A DNA stretch of 64,000 nt from Gemmatimonadota bacterium (GTDB lineage Bacteria > Gemmatimonadota > Gemmatimonadetes > Longimicrobiales > Gaopeijiaceae): contig JAJEBW010000036.1 in NCBI GenBank assembly GCA_022822325.1, positions 1 to 64,000 on the forward strand, given 5' to 3'. A program made the translations under genes and the position numbers. Shown here piece after piece: positions 1 to 6,790 of the stretch (the stretch's first letter is position 1; the number at the start of each line of letters is the position of its first letter). Under the pieces are notes generated by a model that ran no database searches, had not been told where the DNA came from, and saw only the letters and a program-made list of their open reading frames with translations.

Positions 1-1233
1 GGCGGGAATGACGGGGGGATCGCCGCGGCCGGGCACGCCGGTCTGGTAGTCCCACAGCCCGATCAGCGGACCGGCGCCGTGGCCATGGTCGCCGATGGGG
101 TGCGTGTACATGGTGCCGTTCAGGCCCTCGGCGCGCATTCGTTCCAGCACGGTGGCGAGGATTTCGTTCCCGGTGCGCCCGACCCGCGTCTCTTCGAGCA
201 GGATGTCCTGGAGGCGGTTCGAGTTGGCCAGCGCCGCCTGGAGCCCCGCCGGCGGTTCGGTTTCGCCCTCGCGCAGAACGTACGCCATGTGCTGGGTGTC
301 GGTGGCCAGACCGAGCGCCACCATCCCGAAGTCGCAGTGCAGCACGTCGCCCCGTTGAATGACCGGCGCGATCGAGTCCGTCATCGACACGCCCCGCCGC
401 TGCACCGAAACCGAGGGCTGGAACCAGGAACCGAGCCCCAGGTCGTGCACGCGCTGCCGCATCCACCAGACGACGTCGGCGGTGCTGGTGCGCCCCGGTT
501 GAATCACGACCTCCGAGAAGGCCGTGCCGATGATTTCGTGAACGATCGACTGCAACCTGCGGTAGACGGGGGTCATCGACGGAACGCGCATCGCCAGGTA
601 GTCGATCGCGAGGAGGGGCCTGCGAATCACCCGGCCGGCCAGCTCCGGTCCCAGCGCCTCTTCCATCTGCTCCCATTCGCCCGCGGCCAGACCGTCGGCG
701 AAGTTGTGGTCGTGCGAGATGTTGACGGCGATGTTTGCCGGGTCGCGCTCGCGCACCATCCGCGCGAAGAGATCCCACTGGTCCTTGCCCCAGAGTTCGG
801 CGGCGCGGCCGTCGGGCGCGGTTGCCGTGGCCCGCACCGCCTCGTAGACGCCCCCCTGCGAGGTGCCGCCGAGCGCCAGCCGCTCCACCCCTTCCTCGGG
901 GCCGCGGTCGTGGAAGATGTAGATGGTGCGGCGCCGCGCGGCGAAGGTGGTGGGCGAGACGAGCGCCGGGAAGACCGGATCCTCGTTGTATTCGCGCATG
1001 GTGACGACCCACATCTCGACGCCGTGCCTGCGCATCAGGAGGGGGAGGTTCGTCTCCAGCCGTTCCCGGAGCCACGCCTGCTGGGTGCGGGCCTGTTCGC
1101 GCAGGGCGCCGAAGGGCCGCTCCGGCCGGTAGTCGCGGGTCTGGGCGGCGAGGGGAGAGGCGAGACCGAGGGCGGCCGCGGCGGCGAGCGCGAGGGCAAG
1201 CGCGGGGATGGGGAGGCGGGGGAGGCGGATCAT
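1..1233 (-). CDS. M24-family Xaa-Pro aminopeptidase-like protein, secreted (3' end outside window)
   Basis: Reading leftward from ATG 1233, the frame stays open to the window edge (at least 411 codons), so the C-terminus is missing. The first ~30 residues form a signal peptide rich in Leu/Ala ending near LAAQ. The body shows the creatinase/aminopeptidase (pita-bread) pattern: HCDFGM, then ATDTQH with the two metal-binding aspartates, then HPIGDHGHG carrying the metal-binding histidine. The remaining metal ligands (Glu residues) lie beyond the edge. GAGGA sits upstream of the ATG. The family removes N-terminal residues before proline or uses related substrates; the signal peptide implies an exported enzyme. 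It is the last visible gene of a minus-strand run after tesB and the thioredoxin-like gene. Exact substrate unknown. Confidence 0.82.
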   Translation of the reverse strand, partial: MIRLPRLPIPALALALAAAAALGLASPLAAQTRDYRPERPFGALREQARTQQAWLRERLETNLPLLMRRHGVEMWVVTMREYNEDPVFPALVSPTTFAARRRTIYIFHDRGPEEGVERLALGGTSQGGVYEAVRATATAPDGRAAELWGKDQWDLFARMVRERDPANIAVNISHDHNFADGLAAGEWEQMEEALGPELAGRVIRRPLLAIDYLAMRVPSMTPVYRRLQSIVHEIIGTAFSEVVIQPGRTSTADVVWWMRQRVHDLGLGSWFQPSVSVQRRGVSMTDSIAPVIQRGDVLHCDFGMVALGLATDTQHMAYVLREGETEPPAGLQAALANSNRLQDILLEETRVGRTGNEILATVLERMRAEGLNGTMYTHPIGDHGHGAGPLIGLWDYQTGVPGRGDPPVIPA

Positions 1234-1364
1234 TCTGCGGTCCTCGGGACGGGGTCGGGATTGCGGATCGGTTGGGACTGGACTGCGGACCATCGGGGCA
1301 GTCGGCCGGAGGCGAGGTCGGGGTGCGCGGCAGCGACCGGGGTTCGTCATGCGGCTCGCGGTCG

Positions 1365-1904
1365 TCAACCGTCGGTCCGGCCGGCGAGCGCGGCGGCGCG
1401 AATCATCGCCAAGATCTCGGTCACGATCGCGCGGCCCCTGTCGCGGGCGTAGAAGCGGCGCGTCCGGGCGTAGCGGGGGCCGGATTCCATCTTCATGCCC
1501 TCGGTCATCACCCAGCGTTGCAGCTCGCGCGGCCGCGGACCCCACCAGTCCCGTTCGCGAAAGTCCTCGTCGTAGAGGATCACGACCGGAATCGACCGGC
1601 TGCGGCCACTGGTCAGGTGCGCGTCCATGATGTCCAGGTTCTCGTCGCGCGACAACACGCGCAGCTCGACATTCGGCAGCAAATCCGCCAACCGCGAAAC
1701 CACCGGCAGGATGTTCACCGCGTCGCCGCACCAGTCCTCGCTCAGTGCCAGCAGACGCCAGCGGCCGGGAAGCGAGCGGGCGGCGGCCACGAGATCGTTG
1801 GGAAGACGAACGCGTTCATGCACGCCGCGCCAGAGGTCGGCGTTTTTGCGCACGGTTTGGAGGTAGCGGGGGAAGGAGAGCGCTGATTCGAATCGGTCGC
1901 GCAT
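1365..1904 (-). CDS. thioredoxin-family protein with a single-cysteine WCGD motif
   Basis: A 179-residue protein. The motif EDWCGDA lies where thioredoxins have WCxxC, followed by a betaalpha pattern ([15 protein letters not shown]) and the cis-proline segment [11 protein letters not shown]. This matches the thioredoxin-like group with only one active-site cysteine, so ordinary dithiol reductase chemistry is unlikely; a peroxide-sensing, thiol-mixed-disulfide or structural role is possible. No signal peptide, hence probably cytoplasmic. An in-frame GTG nine bases upstream (1913) is an alternative start with a weak AGGA; ATG 1904 was chosen because homologues usually begin near MRDRFE. It lies between tesB and the M24 peptidase on the same strand. 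Confidence 0.78.
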   Translation of the reverse strand: MRDRFESALSFPRYLQTVRKNADLWRGVHERVRLPNDLVAAARSLPGRWRLLALSEDWCGDAVNILPVVSRLADLLPNVELRVLSRDENLDIMDAHLTSGRSRSIPVVILYDEDFRERDWWGPRPRELQRWVMTEGMKMESGPRYARTRRFYARDRGRAIVTEILAMIRAAALAGRTDG

Positions 1905-2005
1905 GGCGGTCACGGGCGGGGCGTCCTGGGCTTCGGGAATGGGGGGAAATCACAGGGGGATGGGGGAATCATGCCGGGGTTGGGGGATCAAGCCGGACCG
2001 GGAAA

Positions 2006-2926
2006 TCATGGCCGATTCCCGCCCTGGCCGTCTCCGGACGCGGAACCGGGCTTGCGCCGCCGCCGGACTCCGGTTCTGAGCAGTCCCTCCTGCGCCGCCG
2101 AAGCCACCAGGTCTCCGTCTTGCGTAAAGAAGGCGCCGCGTCCAAAACCGCGCGCACCGTGGGCGACCGGGCTCTCGATGCGGTAGAGCAGCCAGTCGTC
2201 CGCGCGGAAGGGCCGGTGGAACCAGAGCGAATGATCGAGCGATGCGGCCATCACGTCGTCGTCGCGCACGGTGCGGCCATGGGGGTGCAGGACCGTGGAG
2301 AGGATCCCGTAGTCCGAAGCGTAGGCCAGCGCCGCCTGGTGCAGCACCGGATCGTCGCCGAGCGGGCCCACGGTGCGCAGCCATGCGTGGCGGTGCGGGG
2401 GGCGGGGGGTGCGGTCGAAGGGCAGCCAGGGCTCGACCGGACGAAACTCGATGGGGCGGTCCTGGGTGAGAACCTGCCGCAGCCGCGGCGGAATTCGCTC
2501 CGAGTGCGCGCGCATGACTTCCAGCTCGGAGGGGAGGCCGTGGGGCGGGGGGAGGTCGGGCATCGACGACTGGTGCTCGATTCCCTCTTCGGTTCGGTGG
2601 AAGGAGGCCGACAGCGCAAAGATGGCGCGTCCGTGCTGAATCGCGCTCACCCGCCGGGTCGCGAAGCTGCGGCCATCGCGGGTCGGATCCACAAAATAGA
2701 CGACCGGCGCCGTCAAATCCCCCTCCAGAATGAAGTAGCCGTGCAACGAGTGCGCCTCCCGGTCGGCCTCCGCAATCGTGCGCCGCGCCGCCACCAGCGC
2801 CTGGGCAAGCACCTGGCCGCCAAAGATCCGCCCCGACCCGATGTCCCGGTTGCGGCCCCGGTAGATGTTGCGCTCAAGGGCTTCGAGATCCAGAAGATCG
2901 AGGAGGCGCGTCATGGAAGTGGACAT
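2006..2926 (-). CDS. tesB: acyl-CoA thioesterase II
   Basis: A 306-residue double-hotdog thioesterase. The N-terminal hotdog has [11 protein letters not shown] and SLHGYFI; the C-terminal hotdog has [13 protein letters not shown], carrying the catalytic Asp, then [15 protein letters not shown] and the closing QEGLLR. These are hallmark TesB segments and the length fits the family (about 285-300). It hydrolyses acyl-CoA thioesters to free fatty acid and CoA in the cytoplasm. The open frame extends 35 codons upstream, but that stretch is Pro/Arg-rich and unlike the family; ATG 2926 (or ATG 2914) is therefore preferred, although neither has a clear ribosome site. It is the first gene of the minus-strand run ending in the M24 peptidase. 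Confidence 0.92.
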   Translation of the reverse strand: MSTSMTRLLDLLDLEALERNIYRGRNRDIGSGRIFGGQVLAQALVAARRTIAEADREAHSLHGYFILEGDLTAPVVYFVDPTRDGRSFATRRVSAIQHGRAIFALSASFHRTEEGIEHQSSMPDLPPPHGLPSELEVMRAHSERIPPRLRQVLTQDRPIEFRPVEPWLPFDRTPRPPHRHAWLRTVGPLGDDPVLHQAALAYASDYGILSTVLHPHGRTVRDDDVMAASLDHSLWFHRPFRADDWLLYRIESPVAHGARGFGRGAFFTQDGDLVASAAQEGLLRTGVRRRRKPGSASGDGQGGNRP

Positions 2927-3127
2927 GGGGATAGGATAGCGGATCGGGCGGGGATTCTCACGGTCGGCGGCGGGCACCGGCGAATCGGTTGGACGGTTCG
3001 GGAATCGGATCGCCCGGCCCGGAGAAGGCATTCGGCCCCCGGTCGCTCCGGCAGGACTCGCGGGCTATCCTTCCCGCTGGCGCTTCTTCCCTTCATCCGA
3101 TCCGGCCCGCCAGCAGCGAGAACTCCC

Positions 3128-3499
3128 GTGAGCGCTTCAATCGACCCGCCGACGCTCGTCGTTCCCGCCTCCGACGAAGCCCTTCTGCGCCAGTGCCGCG
3201 TGGAAACCATGCGCGGCGGGGGCAGCGGCGGCCAGCACCGCAACGTGACGGACAGCGCGGTCCGGATCACGCATCTGCCAACCGGAATCTCGGCAATCGC
3301 AGGGGAGCGGCGCAGCCAGCACCGCAACCGCCAGGCAGCCCTGAAGCGGCTGCGGCAGCGGCTGGCAGAGCGACTCGCGAAGAAGCCCAGGCGAATTCCC
3401 ACGGCTGTACCCGAAGGCGAACGGCGCCGCCGGCTGGAGGCAAAGCGGAGACGAGCGCAGGCGAAGGCGTTGCGGAGGAGGCCGGAGGAGGATGGGTAG
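3128..3499 (+). CDS. small GGQ-domain release-factor-like protein (RF-1 domain, peptidyl-tRNA hydrolase type)
   Basis: A 123-residue protein starting at GTG 3128. It carries [13 protein letters not shown] with the GGQ tripeptide that enters the ribosomal peptidyl-transferase centre, then [11 protein letters not shown] and ERSQHRN-type residues ([13 protein letters not shown]), and a long Arg/Lys-rich tail. This is the domain-3 module of class-I release factors without codon-recognition domains, as in ArfB/YaeJ and the bacterial PCRF-like proteins that rescue stalled ribosomes. The basic tail would contact rRNA. The family is short, which supports this start over the much longer upstream open frame. 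It stands alone between the divergent tesB and the DUF433/PIN gene. Confidence 0.85.
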   Translation: MSASIDPPTLVVPASDEALLRQCRVETMRGGGSGGQHRNVTDSAVRITHLPTGISAIAGERRSQHRNRQAALKRLRQRLAERLAKKPRRIPTAVPEGERRRRLEAKRRRAQAKALRRRPEEDG

Positions 3500-3721
3500 G
3501 GGGTCTGGCCCCCTCAGCGCCTTCGTGGCTCCCGCCCGAGTCGCCACGCCGAAGCCACTCCACGCTCGGCACGGGTTTTTCGGGGCGAATGGGAGTGCGT
3601 ACGCGAATCGGCATCGGTTTCGTCGCGCCGATCGGGAAGCTCGGGGTTACATTGCCAACATTGCCGCTTTCCTTGATTCGCAGCTTCCTCGTCGCCCACG
3701 TTTTGCCGGAGATGACCCGCC

Positions 3722-4813
3722 ATGTCCGATACATCGGCAGCGACCCATCTGACCGCGCCTGCCTATACTGTTGCCGAGGCTGCACGGCTGGCAGACCTGT
3801 CCCCCGGTCGGGTCAGACGGTGGATGAGAGGTTACAGCTTTCCGGTCGGCGATCGCTTGCGACGGCAGAGGCCGGTGGTCCGCGTTGGCCATGACGGACA
3901 TGCGAGTCATCTCGCCTCATTCCTGGACCTGGTTGACCTGCTGTTCGTGAAGCGTTTCCTGTCCACTGGAGTGTCATTGCAGAGAATTCGCGGAGCCCTT
4001 GACGAAGCAAGATCCATCCTGGGAACTGACAACTTCGCTCGCGAGGTGTTTTTTTTCGACGGCCGCAACCTTTTCCTCCAGATGCAGGACCAGGGAAACG
4101 CGATTCTCCAGCTCATGACGGACGGACAATGGACAATCGCCCCCGTGATCCGAGAGCTGGCCGAACAGATCGAGTTTGGCGGCGAAGCAGGATCGGGGCC
4201 GGTCGGTGGTTTCGCACAGAAATGGCATCCGCTGGGTAGGGACAGGCCGATCGTGATTGATCCTCGGGTTGCTTTTGGAGCCCCTTCACTCGTCGGCCGC
4301 GGCGTCAAGACGGCGAATGTATACGATCTGTTTGTCGCCGAGAACGAACGCGTGGATGCGGTATGTTCCTGGTGGGACCTTTCGCCGGTCGAGGTAGGCC
4401 GCGGTGCACTTCGAGCGGGGACTCGCGGCGTGAGGTTCTTCGTGGACAACAATTTGAGTCCGGGGCTTGCCCGGGGAATGCGGGCATTTGGCGAAGACGT
4501 GATTCACCTGACGGAAGAGTTTCCAGCCGACACGGAAGACGCAGAGTGGCTGGCACGGGTTGGCAGCAGAGGCTGGTTCGTCATCACCCGCGACGACCGG
4601 ATTCGGTACCGTAGCGCCGAACTCGCAGCAATCAGAAAAAGCAGCGTGGGAGCCTTCTTCCTGGGTGGCAAGAACCGCAGCAGATGTGACCTGATCCAGC
4701 AGCTTGTCCGCAACTGGCCAATAATCAAGGAGCACGCAGCGAAGACCCGGACCCCCTTCGCGTTTCGGATTCCACCGGCGGGATCGAAGTTGAAGTCACT
4801 GCCACTGGACTGA
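3722..4813 (+). CDS. DUF433 antitoxin fused in frame to a VapC45-like PIN toxin (apparent one-base insertion at the junction)
   Basis: A 363-codon frame that combines two normally separate genes. Residues ~15-45 (YTVAEAARLADLSPGRVRRW) form a MerR-like helix-turn-helix; ~70-160 is a regulatory core; ~175-235 (RVAFGAPSLVGRGVKTANVYDLF, DLSPVEV) is the DUF433 antitoxin domain. From codon 237 on, VRFFVDNNLSPGLA starts a DUF5615-type PIN-like ribonuclease domain. At 4391-4433 the frame slips: dropping one G of 4397-4398 would give an antitoxin ending AAVHFERGLAA then TGA (4431-4433), the usual DUF433 C-terminus, and that TGA overlaps GTG 4430-4432, the natural toxin start. So either a real insertion fused the pair or the base is an assembly error. 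Either way the locus is a type II toxin-antitoxin module; its function in this state is uncertain. Confidence 0.82.
   Translation: MSDTSAATHLTAPAYTVAEAARLADLSPGRVRRWMRGYSFPVGDRLRRQRPVVRVGHDGHASHLASFLDLVDLLFVKRFLSTGVSLQRIRGALDEARSILGTDNFAREVFFFDGRNLFLQMQDQGNAILQLMTDGQWTIAPVIRELAEQIEFGGEAGSGPVGGFAQKWHPLGRDRPIVIDPRVAFGAPSLVGRGVKTANVYDLFVAENERVDAVCSWWDLSPVEVGRGALRAGTRGVRFFVDNNLSPGLARGMRAFGEDVIHLTEEFPADTEDAEWLARVGSRGWFVITRDDRIRYRSAELAAIRKSSVGAFFLGGKNRSRCDLIQQLVRNWPIIKEHAAKTRTPFAFRIPPAGSKLKSLPLD
4391..4433 (+). other. frame-slip junction between antitoxin and toxin
   Basis: In the open frame this stretch encodes EVGRGALRAGTRGV. In the +1 frame, from 4398, it encodes AAVHFERGLAA and a TGA, which fits the C-terminal helix of DUF433 antitoxins far better. 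The +1 frame is closed just upstream by TAG 4395-4397, so the two halves connect only if one base near 4397-4398 is extra. Confidence 0.7.
4430..4813 (+). CDS. PIN-like toxin portion (DUF5615/VapC45 type), nested as the 3' part of the fused frame
   Basis: The natural start of the toxin would be GTG 4430, giving 127 residues. VDNNLSPGLARGMR contains the first acidic active-site position, TEDAEWLARV and VITRDDRIR the later ones, matching the PIN-like fold in which clustered acidic residues bind Mg2+ and cut RNA. The C-terminal region is basic (HAAKTRTPFAFRI). In family members the toxin is translated with a 4-bp GTGA overlap behind its DUF433 antitoxin; the same GTGA is present here but both parts now read in one frame. 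The last codons and stop are followed by a partial tandem copy of themselves. Confidence 0.7.
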   Translation: MRFFVDNNLSPGLARGMRAFGEDVIHLTEEFPADTEDAEWLARVGSRGWFVITRDDRIRYRSAELAAIRKSSVGAFFLGGKNRSRCDLIQQLVRNWPIIKEHAAKTRTPFAFRIPPAGSKLKSLPLD

Positions 4814-4838
4814 GTCACCGCCACTGGACTGAAACCTT
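4801..4838 (+). repeat. stop-spanning tandem duplication after the toxin gene
   Basis: GCCACTGGACTGA, which holds the last toxin codons and the stop, occurs at 4801 and again 19 bases later at 4820. It is the smallest of three such stop-spanning duplications in the window. Confidence 0.7.
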
Positions 4839-4853
4839 CGCGAGGATCCCGCC

Positions 4854-6488
4854 ATGCCGCATACCCTTCGCTTCCGCCCGCCCACCTGTCCCCCCCTCCT
4901 TCACTGCCTCCCGGCTGTCGCCGCCCTCGCCACCGCCCTCTCCCTAGTCCCCACCCCCCTCCCCGCCCAACCCCCCTCCCCCGTCGAGCTCAACATCCGG
5001 CGGGTCCACGACGATCTCGTCGCGGGGCGCTACACCGTCACCCAGCTCACCCGGGCCTTCCTGGACCGCATTGCGCTCTACGAAGACCGCTACAACGCCT
5101 TCGTCTCCATGAACCCCGACGCGCTGGCGATTGCCGCCGCCCTCGACCGGGAGCTCGCCGGTTCGGGGCCGCGGGGGCCGCTGCACGGGGTGCCGGTCGT
5201 CATCAAGGACAATCTCGACTACGCGGGACTGGTCACGACCGCGGGGTTCAATGGATTCAGCGCGGCGACGGGCGGGATCGACATGGTGCCGGGCGACGAT
5301 GCGGTCGTGGTGGAGCGGTTGCGCGCGGCGGGCGCGGTGATCCTCGGCAAGACCAACATGCCGGACTTCGCGGGGCATGGAACCCGAACCCGCAGCACGG
5401 TCGCCGGCGAGACGCTCAATCCCCATGCGGTGGACCGGGTGCCGGGCGGATCGAGCGGGGGAAGCGCGACGGCGGTGAACGCGAGCTTCGCCGTGCTGGG
5501 GCTGGGAACCGAGACCGGGGGATCGATTCAGAATCCGGCCGCCGCGCAGGCGCTGGTGGGGGTCAAGCCGACCTTCGGGCTGGTGCCGCTGGAAGGGGTG
5601 GTGCCGATCGACGCGACCTATCGCGATGTGGTGGGACCGCTTGCGCGCACGGTGCGGGACGCCGCGATCGCGATGGATGTGATCGCCGGGCCGAGCCCCG
5701 AGGACCTGGCCTCCTACGCGGGGGCCGAACACCTTCCCGAAGCGGGGTACGAGGCCGGGCTCTCGGTGACGGCGCTGAGCGGAAAACGGTTCGGGCTGGT
5801 GGGGATGGGGTGGCGCGACACCTTCCTGCCGCTGGCGCCCGCGACCGATTCGCTCTATGCCGAGGCGATGCAAAGGCTGGAGGACGAAGGCGCGGAGACG
5901 GCGCCCGATCCCTTTGCGGAAACGGGTTGGGTCGAACTCTACGGCGAGCGCCCCGGGGTGCCGACGGTCGGCAGTCACGATCTCGCGGTCTATCTGCAGG
6001 GGTTGGGCCCCGACGCGGCCTTCCGTTCGGTGGAGGAGTGGGAAGCGTTGGCCGGACGATTGCTGCGGGGTGGACGGCGCGCCCGCGCTCCCACCGCGCC
6101 CACGGCCACCGAAGAGGGGGACGCCTTTCAGGCGTGGCGCCGGGAGATGCGAGCCCTCTTCCGCCAGGTGCTCGAGGACCACGACCTCGACGGCCTCTTC
6201 TTCCCGCAAGCGGGCGAGCCGATTCGTCCGCTGGTGGAGGACCCCGAGCGCCCCGACTACCGTCCCAACAACCATGCCGAGCTGCCGAGCAACATCATCA
6301 ACGATATCGGGCTGCCCACGGTCGTCGTTCCCTACGGCTGGTACGCGGACGGCACGCCATTCGCGGTGGCTTTCATCGGCGACCTCTGGACCGACGCCGA
6401 GCTGATGGCGTACGCTTACGACCTTGAACAGGCGACGCTGGCGCGCCGGCCGCCGGTGTTGGAGCAACCCCCGCAGATTCGGCGATAG
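4854..6488 (+). CDS. secreted amidase-signature family enzyme
   Basis: A 544-residue amidase-signature protein. Residues 1-38 are a signal peptide ending near LPAQ, so the enzyme is exported. The Lys-cisSer-Ser triad is visible: Lys118 in VVIKDN, cis-Ser in VPGGSSGGS (about 200), and nucleophile Ser224 in GTETGGSIQNP. The family hydrolyses amides and sometimes esters; the exact substrate cannot be read from sequence. Compared with GatA it is exported and has no gatCB neighbours, so glutamyl-tRNA amidation is excluded. It is followed after 302 bases by a secreted metalloprotease on the same strand, which suggests a scavenging role for peptides or amides outside the cytoplasm. Confidence 0.88.
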   Translation: MPHTLRFRPPTCPPLLHCLPAVAALATALSLVPTPLPAQPPSPVELNIRRVHDDLVAGRYTVTQLTRAFLDRIALYEDRYNAFVSMNPDALAIAAALDRELAGSGPRGPLHGVPVVIKDNLDYAGLVTTAGFNGFSAATGGIDMVPGDDAVVVERLRAAGAVILGKTNMPDFAGHGTRTRSTVAGETLNPHAVDRVPGGSSGGSATAVNASFAVLGLGTETGGSIQNPAAAQALVGVKPTFGLVPLEGVVPIDATYRDVVGPLARTVRDAAIAMDVIAGPSPEDLASYAGAEHLPEAGYEAGLSVTALSGKRFGLVGMGWRDTFLPLAPATDSLYAEAMQRLEDEGAETAPDPFAETGWVELYGERPGVPTVGSHDLAVYLQGLGPDAAFRSVEEWEALAGRLLRGGRRARAPTAPTATEEGDAFQAWRREMRALFRQVLEDHDLDGLFFPQAGEPIRPLVEDPERPDYRPNNHAELPSNIINDIGLPTVVVPYGWYADGTPFAVAFIGDLWTDAELMAYAYDLEQATLARRPPVLEQPPQIRR

Positions 6489-6790
6489 ATCGGCCGTTTT
6501 TCGCGACATCGCTCCCGGCCTGCGAGAATCGTCCTCGGACCAGCTTCGCTTCGGCGCACTTGCCCACCCGCCGGGACAAGCCCATCCGCGCCGAGGCGGG
6601 CCATGCCCCATGCGTCCCGGACTGCCTGCATGAGCGGGCGGCCTGGGAATCGCGTGGGAAGCGACGACTTCCAGGGGACCCGTCCGCTTGCGAATTCTCC
6701 ACCGGCCGAATAGCGTGGGCTTCCCTGGCACGGCTCCAGGACTGCCCGCAAGTCACAACCGACCCACCTGGCCACGAACGACGAATCCCC
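6489..6790 (+). other. intergenic region without recognised gene
   Basis: 302 bases between the amidase and metalloprotease genes. Frames here are open but have no family-like residues. No convincing terminator or repeat was seen; presumably it holds the promoter and leader of the downstream protease. Confidence 0.5.

Noticed and set aside
3500-3721. Short frames between the GGQ gene and the antitoxin
   Set aside because: Both strands give frames without recognisable domains; most likely the promoter region of the TA pair.
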